A stretch of DNA of 64,000 bases from Halichondria panicea (lineage: Eukaryota > Porifera > Demospongiae > Suberitida > Halichondriidae): contig NC_087382.1 of assembly GCF_963675165.1 (NCBI RefSeq), forward strand, positions 5,814,315-5,878,314. Direction: 5' to 3'. The notes beneath the pieces were generated by a model. The model searched no databases and was not told the DNA's origin. It saw only the letters and a program-made list of their open reading frames with translations. Each line of letters begins with the position of its first letter. The first letter of the stretch is position 1. Below are positions 24,484-33,537 of the stretch, in pieces. A program made the position numbers and the translations under genes.

Positions 24484-24634
24484 TTTCTCGACCTCGTGGC
24501 TGGAAAGGATTTGCACATGCGCAGTAGCAATAATTATAACCTTTGTACCAAACTCAAAAGTGACCTTAGAACTCTGCTTAAGAACCAAAGTAGGTTTTAT
24601 GTACATGTAAGGATGTTTGCCTAATTTACTTACA
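24484..24634. promoter_or_regulatory. Compact bidirectional promoter, RPS26 / RNASEH2C
   Basis: Only 151 bp separate the start codons of the two divergent genes. The interval contains catgcgcagt, close to half of an NRF-1 palindrome, and pyrimidine-rich stretches. No TATA box stands out. A shared promoter is inferred from geometry. Confidence 0.6.
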
Positions 24635-25682
24635 ATGAATACTCTTAGCTCAGAAAATGAAAGCTCTATAAACCAAGAAATAAAGATCAGCCACCATCAT
24701 ACAGCCTCTAAATCAACAGTGCATCTGCTGCCCTGCAAAGTCGAGTGTGAGGGCGTGGAGGGATGCTCATCTGCAAAGATCGATACTTACTTTGCCCCTG
24801 TCATTAGAGCTACTAACGAGACGATTCATTTATCAACTGCCAAAGACTGTGCCGACAAACCGATCCAAGTTTGTACGGCTACTTTCAGAGGCCGAAGATT
24901 AAAGGGTGTGAATATTGCTATACCTGAAGGTCTTACTGGTGTTGTGTTGAGAGAGCCTGATCAGTCCCATGGAGATGAGGTGTGTGTGTGTGTATGTGTG
25001 TGTGTGTGTGTGTACATGATTCAGTTAAAGCTTCCTGCTAATAATACAGTCTTAACGGTCCACCCCTGAAAAAATTAGAACCAACGGTAATACATCGACA
25101 TGGCGAGACACCCAGGTCCTAAATGGACAATTTGTGTGCAAAATGATCTCTTAGCAAATGCCAATTCAAAGGTGTGTGTTATAAAGGGTACCACTGTAAT
25201 CAGGAGTGTATGCATGCACTCCTGCTGTAATCAATAGAGACTTTTACCCTGGTTAGTTGCTAGAGTATATTAGCCAATTTTCTCTCCTTGTATTAGGAGA
25301 GAGAGTTTGTAGGTCGTGGTGAGTTCTCAGAATTCACTTATTGGAATCTTCAGTCTACCCCCACCACTGACGACAAACTCATTCAGGCTATGGCGTGGAA
25401 CAACCTCGCTCAAACGGTGACTGTGTGTGTAGTGTGTGTAGTGTGTGTAGTGTGTATAGTGGAGCCTCAGCATTATTATAGACATGTAGGATACATTAGG
25501 CTGTAAATACTGTCCTTCATAGAGCTAGAGGCTGCTCCTAAAAATAACCACCTATCTTTTATATGATCACTGCATGTACATTCATGAACCATTTCAGTTA
25601 TATAATTTTGTATACTGTTCTATCCATGCAGCTCCACAAGCCACTGCCCTTCAAGAAAGACAACTCTATAATTACAGACTAA
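24635..25682 (+). CDS. RNASEH2C: Ribonuclease H2 subunit C
   Basis: Accessory subunit of the heterotrimeric RNase H2 that removes ribonucleotides from DNA and degrades RNA:DNA hybrids in the nucleus. Exons 24635-24979, 25297-25416 and 25632-25682, all phase 0, give 171 aa. VHLLPCKVE, the F-P-x-I segment, TFRGRRLKG, IPEGLTGVVL and FSEFTYWNLQS with KLIQAMAWNNLAQ match the family. The start is ATG at 24635; an upstream in-frame TTG at 24617 is not needed. Intron 1 carries a GT repeat right after the donor and a MITE relic. The gene is divergent from RPS26 and tail-to-tail with the RING gene, with 122 bp between the stop codons. Confidence 0.9.
25045..25199. mobile_element. Diverged MITE, TACAGTGGAACC family, in RNASEH2C intron 1
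   Basis: The segment runs from acagtcttaacggtccaccc to gggtaccactgta and shares the aggtcctaaatgg / caatttgtgtgcaaaa core with the 34495 copy. The ends are eroded. Confidence 0.6.
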
Positions 25683-25804
25683 GTTAGAGTTTATTACGTA
25701 ATAATTATTTGACGATGAGCATAATAATTATGTCCCAGACACGATCAGCATTTTAATGAGTCAATGTTATACTGTACAATGAAGACTTCAGTCACTTTAC
25801 ACTG

Positions 25805-26644
25805 TCAAATAAATGGGTTGCGAATTTGACCAATAGTGTGTGCTTCTGTAGGCATTGGAGTAGCTGAGATATACGGTTGTAATGGGACAGTCAGGGTGCC
25901 CTGTAGAGGAGTTCCAGTTTGAGCGACTCGTTGACATGATTGTGGGGGCAGTCTATGAACTGGCGTTGTGTTGTTGGCACCATGGCTTGGAGTTAAAATT
26001 TTCTTCACATGAGTAGTACGATTTGAATGAGTGGTGTGTGTTTGAAATCTGCTCGAGGAGATTGGGGCAGTTTGAATTGGTGTTAGTCTACCATTTGGTC
26101 GTCTCGTACTAAGTGATAAATTGGCCCCGACTGGAGTAAGTGGATTTGACGAGATCACACTCTTGTTTCTTGTTGGTAATTTAATACCCAAGGAAGCAGC
26201 TCTTTGTCGAAGCACTTGCAACACTTCAGACAATTGTTTTCCATTATCTATTAAAGCATCATGAATAATTTTCAGCTGTTCATCATCTCCACTATCTCCA
26301 TCTTCAGCTTCCACTGGCGATTGCTTTTGGGATAGGTCTACACTCGATTGGTAGACTTTCCGTTGAAAATCAAGAGCTTGAGTGAGCTTTTTCAAACCAG
26401 TTGCCGGATCACTGAAATATCGTTGCACATCCTTGCTCAATTTTGCTTCTTTTGCCAGAGATACCAGAGAGCATGGTTTCTTACAAACCAAACATGCTGA
26501 GAGGCCGGCTTTAGCTTGACTATTTCTTTGCAGCCCTGTAGCTTTCTGGTAGCAGGTGCTACAAATGAAATGTCCACAACTTCCAAGAGAGAGAGAGACA
26601 ATAGAGGGGCCAGAGAAACAAGATGAGCATTTCATCCACTCCAT
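25805..26644 (-). CDS. RNF212: RNF212/Zip3-type RING E3 ligase
   Basis: A single exon of 279 aa. An N-terminal RING starts MEWMKCSSC, with GSCGHFICSTC and CLVCKKPC giving the zinc ligands. SLAKEAKLSKDVQRYFSDP and the ALDFQRKVYQ coiled coil follow, the same order as in RNF212, RNF212B and yeast Zip3. These proteins act on meiotic chromosomes as SUMO or ubiquitin ligases that mark crossover sites. After a region with acidic clusters (EAEDGDSGDDEQ), the C-terminus (about residues 150-279) is Ser/Thr/Pro-rich, typical of the family. The assignment between RNF212 and RNF212B is open. The lack of introns is notable beside its spliced neighbours. Confidence 0.85.
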   Translation of the reverse strand: MEWMKCSSCFSGPSIVSLSLGSCGHFICSTCYQKATGLQRNSQAKAGLSACLVCKKPCSLVSLAKEAKLSKDVQRYFSDPATGLKKLTQALDFQRKVYQSSVDLSQKQSPVEAEDGDSGDDEQLKIIHDALIDNGKQLSEVLQVLRQRAASLGIKLPTRNKSVISSNPLTPVGANLSLSTRRPNGRLTPIQTAPISSSRFQTHTTHSNRTTHVKKILTPSHGANNTTPVHRLPPQSCQRVAQTGTPLQGTLTVPLQPYISATPMPTEAHTIGQIRNPFI

Positions 26645-26735
26645 TTTATGGGAAATGTACCCAAATGCAGTGAACCATAAAAGTTCAGGTGCACCACACT
26701 CTGAAATGGAGTGGGTGTAGAATGTGCGTAATAAT

Positions 26736-26753
26736 TGCGCATGCGCATGCGCA
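26736..26753. promoter_or_regulatory. NRF-1-like palindrome upstream of the RNF212-type gene
   Basis: tgcgcatgcgcatgcgca contains two overlapping copies of the NRF-1 consensus TGCGCATGCGCA, 92 bp upstream of the minus-strand start codon. A promoter role is inferred. Confidence 0.5.
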
Positions 26754-26779
26754 TACAGTCAGAATCACCGCCACAATGC

Positions 26780-27283
26780 GGTCAGAGATGTCATTTTTTC
26801 AGCCGCTCAATCTGCAGCTCTTGGACCATCCCGCGAGGCCCAAGGTTTAATCCCAGAATCCCTGTCAAGACCCGCTGACGTCTTCCTCCCAACTTGGCAA
26901 GGTGGCAGGCCCCTGCCTTGGACGTCCATGTTATTTCACCGCTCCAGCAAACCCTCATTCATGAAGCTGCCTTCTCCCCTGGACACGCCCTAGAAGTCGG
27001 AGTTAGATGCAAGCTCACCACCCATCTACAGGCCTGCCGCTCCATAGGTGTAAACTTCATTCCCATTGTGGCAGAAACACTAGGAGGTCTAGGTGAAGAA
27101 GCAATCAACATCATAGGTGCCATCGGAAATGCCATCGACCGGAGAGTAACCATGACACATTCCACATCCTCCACCAAGAAGCATCTGTTTCATCGCCTGG
27201 CCATTGCACTTTGGAGAGGAAATGCCTGCCTGTGGCTTCATCGCCAACAAACTTTACCTCCTTCAGCGGATGGTATCCGCTAA
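26780..27283 (+). pseudogene. Retroelement C-terminal fragment with restriction-like endonuclease motif, frameshifted
   Basis: Two frames join near 26900. The first has SRPADVFLPTWQGG; the second continues ALDVHVISPLQQTLIHEAAF, then VNFIPIVAETLGGLGEEAI and HLFHRLAIALWRGNACLWL. The RPxD...DVxV pattern resembles the restriction-like endonuclease found at the C-terminus of some non-LTR elements. The frameshift and missing 5' part show it is dead. Confidence 0.6.
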
Positions 27284-28648
27284 ACTGTATGCCCCCCCCT
27301 CTTATCTTTTGGTCTGTTGCTTTTGTACATTTGTACTGTTTGATATTACATGAGCTGTTACCATGAAAAAAAATACAGTCAGGCTGAGGCCCGAGTTTTC
27401 GCTTAAAAGCGAAAACTCGGCCTGCGATCGAGGCTAGAGTACCCGCCTCTACGCAAAAAAGCGAAGACGGAGGCAGTGTACCAGGCTACCACACACAAAG
27501 TAAGGCTTCAGTGCATGCTCTTATAATTATGTTAGCTTCCAACAACAGCTGCTGGAACTTACTTTAGGAGTACTACTAATTACCAGATTATGTAGTTGTC
27601 TCATCACTTGCATGCCCAAAATAGCAAGCAATTAAGCAATTATAGCTATTGACTTGTATTTCCAGCTGTTAAATTATAGTACTGTTGTTATCCTCATTCC
27701 CAGGCCAATTTTTAAACTTTTCTTTAGAAACAAATCAGCCTAGGGACGAGGCTACGACTCTGTACCTATAGTATTATAGCAATTGCATGTACTTATTATT
27801 ATTTACCACCTGTATGCCTTAGCGAATTAGAGAAAAATAGGTACTCCTGAGCATTGAGAATAATGCTGGGACTTTGACGGCACTGATAAACGAGAAGATT
27901 TGAGTTTCAAGTGCAAGCAAATAAACTATTATATCAGCAGTTAAACAGCTTGAATCTTTATACTGCATGTGTGACTCAGACACTCAATTATAGACTCTTA
28001 AAAATCAGTTTGCCGTATAGCGCTAAATTTTCGAGGGGCTTAATTTTCGCGGATTTCGTGGGTTAGAATCCTACACGAAAATTAAGTCCACAAAAATTGA
28101 ATTACCTGCTATAACATGCATAGATTTAAAGGCGTGGCTTCCGGTAAGCAGTCATTCCGCGAACATTGTGCAACGAAATAGCTTTTAGAGGCTAATCCAC
28201 GAAATATAAGTGCCTAGAAAATTTCGCGCCATACCGTAATTGAGAAAAATAGAAGAAAAAATATAGGGGAATAGCAAGCAATATTATCATGAGCATAATC
28301 CGCCAAGGCCTATATAGTTCCACATGCATGCAAACACTGATTAAGTCTGCAATAATTAATAGTTGGGGGTAGGTTCTTCAATCTATATATATTAACCTTT
28401 TGCCTGCAGGATTTTGAATTGTATGCAAAGCATGGAGATCAAAAGAACCTCGCGTTCGAAACCCGATCTTGTACAATCAATCTTGACTTTTCTACAAAAC
28501 TGAAAAACTTTAAATTCTACGTTCACTTGAAATACATGTAATAGAGTGCACAATGCTATATACTATACTACTGTTATATATATACATGCATGTATATATG
28601 TACACAATCAGTGAACATTATTTTATAGCATTAAAATCACGGTATGGT
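27284..28648. other. Repeat-rich spacer
   Basis: No gene is recognised. A hairpin at 27382-27418 pairs ccgagttttcgcttaaaagcgaaaactcgg and runs into gcgatcgaggctag, which is related to the TIR at 35701. A further inverted piece lies at about 27700-27755 (cattcccaggcc ... gggacgaggcta). Confidence 0.5.
28012..28238. mobile_element. MITE-like element, CCGTATAGCG variant
   Basis: The ends gccgtatagcgctaaatttt and aaaatttcgcgccataccgt are imperfect inverted copies and resemble the TATAGCGGGTAA family. Confidence 0.6.
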
Positions 28649-29326
28649 TCAGTGCTGGAACTTGAATACCATTAAAATACTTAGTACCAGAGAGAGTGAG
28701 ACTGGTAGCAGACTTGCTTGCGTCATGACAGCACCACTTGTAGGTGACACAGTAGTAACAGTACCAGTAACCGCTGTGGTACTTGGTTCAGAGGTGGATG
28801 AAATGGGATCTGTTGCTTGTGTAGTGCCTGAGGGATCAAGAATACTTGGATCGGGAGGTCCGAAACAGGTTGGTGTTTCGGCAAAAGTATCTAGTGAGCA
28901 GTTGAAATACGGCGGCCAATCATATCCATTTGACACAAGTACAGATTCGCACCGAGATTGCACATACTCACAAAGATTTCGACAAGGCTTAAACAAAACA
29001 TTCGATCCCGGACTGGGAACTTCGAAACATGCTGGCACATAGAAAGCACAAAGAAAAAATGAAATTGCATTGGAACAGTTACTGTTGACAAGTCCAATGA
29101 AATCGTTTAACTCCGCAGCAGCCATCTGTAGTGTTTCGTGACCTCTTGCATTCGGCAAATAGGTAACAGCTTCTGCATAATAGCCAGTGTTTTCACAAAA
29201 GATGGCATCAACAGTCAATGGGGTGCAAGGTGAAGCTTCTGTAATTGTGTTCCCAGTCACAGTGGTTTGGCCATCGCTTTTTGTTGCCCATAGGAGCAGC
29301 AGATAGAATGGTAGAAGTGAAGTCAT
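28649..29326 (-). CDS. Secreted/GPI-type frizzled cysteine-rich-domain protein, copy 1
   Basis: 225 aa from ATG at 29326, chosen because a signal peptide (MTSLLPFYLLLLWATKSDGQ) follows it; an upstream in-frame ATG at 29410 would bury that peptide. The mature part is a frizzled-type CRD with ten cysteines: CTPL, FCEN, NCSN, LCAF, ACFE, PCRN, LCEY, RCES, NCSL and TCFG. A Ser/Thr-rich stalk leads to a hydrophobic C-terminus (about the last 20 residues) with no basic cytoplasmic tail, suggesting a GPI anchor. It has no seven-helix region, so it is not a frizzled receptor. Wnt binding or antagonism is inferred. A near-identical copy is at 59002. Confidence 0.85.
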   Translation of the reverse strand: MTSLLPFYLLLLWATKSDGQTTVTGNTITEASPCTPLTVDAIFCENTGYYAEAVTYLPNARGHETLQMAAAELNDFIGLVNSNCSNAISFFLCAFYVPACFEVPSPGSNVLFKPCRNLCEYVQSRCESVLVSNGYDWPPYFNCSLDTFAETPTCFGPPDPSILDPSGTTQATDPISSTSEPSTTAVTGTVTTVSPTSGAVMTQASLLPVSLSLVLSILMVFKFQH

Positions 29327-30358
29327 TTTATTTTTTAGAGCTATATCTAGCTTGTGTCTATTTTGTACTTTTTCTACAGTTTTGTTCTGCTGGTGGAATT
29401 CCACCTCCAATCAGATGGTTGCAGTATTTATATAATATGCTGAGTCGGCACTATTTTTGTGTCTGGTCAGCAGTTTTCAGAGATAGCTACTGGCGCATGG
29501 GTCATCTAGCCATTTGCTGTATCATTTGCGGATAAAAAATTCAGCGTATCAATTTTGTGAATAGGAAAATGATCACAATAAAAAAAAAGTATTAGATCTA
29601 TCTACAAGCAAGCTGTGCATGTACCAGTCTCTGCCAACTGTCCCGAATTAGCCGAGACTGTCCCAGATGTAGATCTAGCACCCCTGTCCCGAAAAGAAAC
29701 TGCTATTCACCTCAGATATCCCGGATTTTCAACGTTTCTGCTCTTGAGCTGGGTTATTAAGCTCCAATAAAGCTTAGCAATGGAACTACTGCTAAATAAT
29801 AGTAAACCCCAAGAAAACTTCATTTGCTGGATCATAGTCATTAATATTTGCCACAGACAATTTTGTGAACAGGAAATGATCACAATTACATCATAATGAT
29901 ATTCACGGGCAAGTATGGTTATTGTGTGCGGGCAATTACCAGTCCAAGAAATTCCTGGACCAATTAGACAAGTTCTACATTGGAACTTGACCAGGCGTTC
30001 TTTCAGGAACAAATGGCTCTCAAGGCTAATGATCATCAAGGAAATTAGTCTCGCAAGGCCCACCCTTCACTGAGTGACTAAACACGAAAATAGTGCCGAC
30101 TCAGCACATTAAAGCTTTCGCAAGTGATCTCCTTCTGACCCTTCTTCAGAAGATTTGGTGTAGATCTATGTGACGATTATTAGTACTTAATCTATAGCTT
30201 TCTCTGTTTCTTAATTAAGTGTTCAAGCAAGGTTCAAGCATTAGCACTTAAATAAATCTAGCTTTCTCTGTTAAGTGTTCTAGCTCTTGCTTGTTTTGCA
30301 AAGCAAAGTTCAAGAGATCAATGACTGTACCGGAGAATGCACCAAATGCCGTTTTAAT
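29327..30358. other. Spacer upstream of frizzled-CRD copy 1
   Basis: No gene is recognised. The ORFs on either strand are short and lack domains. Related fragments such as agtgccgactcagca occur inverted at about 29441 and 30092, indicating an old inverted-repeat element. Confidence 0.4.
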
Positions 30359-31010
30359 AGATGATTCCAAATGCTCCAAAATTCAATGTAATGGCGAAAA
30401 TCTCTAGGCAATATAAAGCCACAAATACAGTCATTTTGCCATGTGGCTGGGTGTAACTCATTAATTTCGGCCACACCTCAATGAGGAGAAGGCTATAGAA
30501 GCCATATGAAGGGGCTGATGAGAAACTACTAGCCTGCTTATAATGCACAAAATGAATGCACTAGATTGTCTTCTGTTATAACCAAAAAGCCATTCTATAG
30601 TGAGTGCAGGCAGCACCTGGGCAGCACTATTGTATTTACTGTGCATGCATGATTTTGATTTAGCTAGTAGTAATAGTAGCCCTCTAGCTATATAGGATCA
30701 ATCTAATATAATAGCTGTTTTTGACAAACTCCCTATAATTATTATAGAAGAAAGATGTCTACAGCTGGTGCAAGCATTCGTACTGAGTTAAAGTCAGAGA
30801 ATAAGCACCTATAATTATATATATTAAGCAATGCATGCATGCATGGAATGTAATTACACAGCGGTTTATAGCTGCTATAATAATTATCATGTATGATAAT
30901 TATTTCAATTCACAGACACTATACTCCCCACACACGCACAAACAATATTATTTTTATAATTGACCCAAATCGTCATGAAAATTTAACTGTTTACATATAA
31001 TTATATTCAT
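30359..31010 (+). repeat. Segmental duplicate of the kinase-pseudogene upstream region
   Basis: It matches 48150-48720 in direct orientation, from aaagccacaaatacagt to aatttaactgtttacata. It includes a copy of the kinase first exon (ATG at about 30754), but the splice donor has changed from agagtaagc to agaataagc. The match stops where the kinase coding exon would begin. Confidence 0.85.
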
Positions 31011-31290
31011 AAGTCTATTATAGTTAATTAATATCTACACATTCAGGTACATGCATTTCTACATGTAGCACTACTAACTATATAGCTGTGTTTGAATCTC
31101 AATTCTAAGTAGTTCTTGATGTTGTGACTGCTTAAAACAGTGAAGACATAGTCACAACTATTCCAGTGATCATCATCATTGGCACGGCAACGGTAGACGC
31201 AGCACCACTGACGCCAGGGCAAACTGTGAGATAAGTAAACGATAGTTAAACTAAAGCACTGAGGTGATATCATGGCTGTTCATGCACATG
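31011..31290. repeat. Inverted duplicate of 44930-45210
   Basis: The sequence is the reverse complement of the 3' exon region of the gene at 43026-45084, with a few substitutions. It directly abuts the segment duplicated from 48150-48720, so two different source segments meet at about 31010. Confidence 0.85.
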
Positions 31291-32248
31291 AATAATTGTA
31301 TTGATCTATCTATATAGAAACCAGACGACTGTTAATCTTATATATCGTATAAAACACAGTGCGTCCTAAAAGCTCCCATTATCGTTTAGTAAAACTTTCT
31401 ATATCATCATTGATTTCTTCGAATACTATAGATTGATTTTTACAAATTGTAACCCCCAAAGCAGTTTTTCAGATCACCACTTAATGTGAAATATACTCAA
31501 AGTGAGAATCTACCGAATAACATTCTTGTAAATCTGAGTGATTGCTGAAATATTCAAGCAACATGATCATAATAATAATTAAACTACACTATCGCATAAA
31601 TAAAGTTCATAAGCACACTCATGCAGATCAGTCACTCTAAGCCAAATGAGCACTGCAGCTTCAGAAGTGCATGCAGCTCGTACTTCACTCATGCCCTATT
31701 TAATAATAACGACATTCCTCTTGCACTTGAGAGCTGCGACTGCACAATTTCCTGCAATTTTTGGAGTGGTTCTAATGATTTAAGAGCATATTCAGTCCTA
31801 AATTTAGAACCCAAGAGCAAGTGCTAAATTTAGGACCCAGATGTTTACAATGCTTACTATACGTGCACTACTACACAGGTATTTAATAAATGTGCACATA
31901 CACAAGAACTACAATGTATCAGAATTTTAATTAAGCATTGTTTATGTGCATGCATGGTTATAGTCTTTTCTCTGATTATTATAATTATAGAAACTATAAC
32001 TCGTGTACATACCACTTCCTGTTGTGGCATCAATGATGCACTGTCCTTTATATGAGAGTGTGTAGATCAGTGACTCATATACACACTTGTTGGCACACCG
32101 TCAGCAACATCCTTAACATCTGACAAAAACACATTGGATCTCTGGGCCTCAGGTGCTGTGTTGAAGTGTTCCTTCAACAACTCTCCGTTGACAGAGTAGT
32201 GGCCAATTATGACGAAGCCCAGTGCTGGCACAAACCCTAGGGAGCTAC
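31132..32248 (-). pseudogene. Broken paralogue of the GPI-type cysteine protein at 43026
   Basis: Two exons are visible: 32248-32013 and 31223-31132. The last exon reads CPGVSGAASTVAVPMM and ends in a hydrophobic tail, one base-pattern away from the 44993-45084 exon. The upstream exon codes SSLGFVPALGFVIIGHYSV through DVKDVADG, then shifts frame by one base into CANKCVYESLIYTLSYKGQC. That frameshift near 32095 suggests decay, or an unseen intron. No signal peptide exon was found. Confidence 0.55.
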
Positions 32249-32333
32249 CTGCAATGAAAACATCTTGTTATTGTTTGCGTAATTGCATTAGGATTGGCAT
32301 GCAGCAGTATGATGCCGGATGAAGCTATACTTT

Positions 32334-32940
32334 TTACTCACGTCTCGAAGCTAGAGAGCTGTTGTGCCAATAGCAAACACTAACGCAACTGTAACAACTC
32401 TCCATTGCTGACTGTGTTGTTTCAAGCTGTGATAGGTCTTCTCCGATTAGTACAATGTTGTACAGTGAGAGAGTTTTCTCAGGAATGGTATTTACCTGCC
32501 TACAAGTGAAAATCACATTCAGTATGTCTTCCTTCGTCCATTCCTGCAATGTACACGACAAAAAATCAATAACCATACCCATGCTTGTATTGTCATGTAT
32601 GAAGCACACAAATCTCAATACAGTAAAAGTTGCATCTTACTTTTTGTACGTTTGCAACAAACAGCTTTGCACCCATGTATATGTGGCATGTGCTGCCCGA
32701 AATTTTTCAAATGATGTTGAAAATATAGTGTCTTCAACAAGGTGTACTTTGGACTGTTGGTGAGTGAATATATCTGTGGCGGCACGAGTGGCAGACTGCA
32801 AAGCACCCTCACAATATGCCTGAAATGAAGGTGGATTTTTTGGGGATTTTGTGAAGACTGCAGTGAATGACTCCAAACGCTCAGGATTGGTGTGTTCAGG
32901 GTACTTCCGATTAGCTTCCTCCCAGGTAGTACTCGTGATT
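32334..32940 (-). pseudogene. Possible 3' exons of the ParB-like gene
   Basis: Exon 32940-32641 codes about 99 residues starting TSTTWEEANRKYPEHTNPE and ending LLQTYKK with donor gtaag. A second open stretch, 32548-32334, begins EWTKEDILNVIFTCRQ. The splice phase between them does not match (2 versus 0), so the model is unfinished or broken. No domain is recognised. Confidence 0.4.
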
Positions 32941-33163
32941 CTACAAAAATATTTTTTAACGTCCATGAATGCATGTACAGCAAAGGGCTTGTTGTAGTAT
33001 CAAAAATGCAGTGAGAGTTCTACTATAATTATTATAAGCCCTGAGGGTCTCTAAATACGTGTAAACTCCCTAAACAGTGTCTCAGATAATTATAAGTATA
33101 AGCACTTTAGCAATGCAATTTGGTGGTCTTATCTATATAAAGTGAAGTACACTGTACATGTAC

Positions 33164-33420
33164 AGGGCCGTAAGAAGATGTTTTAGGTGAGGGGGGGCAG
33201 AAAAAAGGAATAGACCCACCCCTTGCGACGCAGAGGTGGGTCCAGGAGGGGGAACTTTTTGACATTAATTTTGTATGTTCTCAGATCAAAGTTTATAAAC
33301 AGGAGAAAGACAACACAGTACGTGATCTGCTGGACTCTGCAGAGGAGCCCCACCCCATTTCACAGTCTAAAAACCAGAGGGGCTTCTGCCCCCCAGCCCC
33401 CCTGGTTCTTACGACCCTGA
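33164..33420. mobile_element. MITE-like element with AGGGCCGTAAGAA ends
   Basis: The ends agggccgtaagaa and ttcttacgaccct are inverted. G-rich and C-rich tracts lie just inside each end. Similar termini (tcagggccgtaga) bound the centre of the palindrome at 41158-41330. Confidence 0.65.
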
Positions 33421-33537
33421 TGTATTATGTACGTGTATATGATTTTCTAAGACATGCATATTATTGCGAAATTATTCAGATATAATTATGCCAATACAAT
33501 TATTATATTTGCAATAAAAATCTTACTTGCAAAAGGT

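Noticed and set aside
24617..24634. Extended N-terminus for RNASEH2C
   Set aside because: The codon at 24617 is TTG; the first ATG in frame is at 24635.
28891..29097. 68-aa ORF identical at both frizzled-CRD loci (also 59232-59438)
   Set aside because: It is an alternative frame of the identical coding block, so its conservation comes from the main frame.
29327..29410. Upstream ATG for frizzled-CRD copy 1
   Set aside because: It would place 28 charged residues before the signal peptide; copy 2 starts directly at its signal peptide.
29245..29535. Plus-strand ORF opposite frizzled-CRD copy 1
   Set aside because: It is a shadow of the signal-peptide region with no domain and overlaps a well-supported minus-strand gene.
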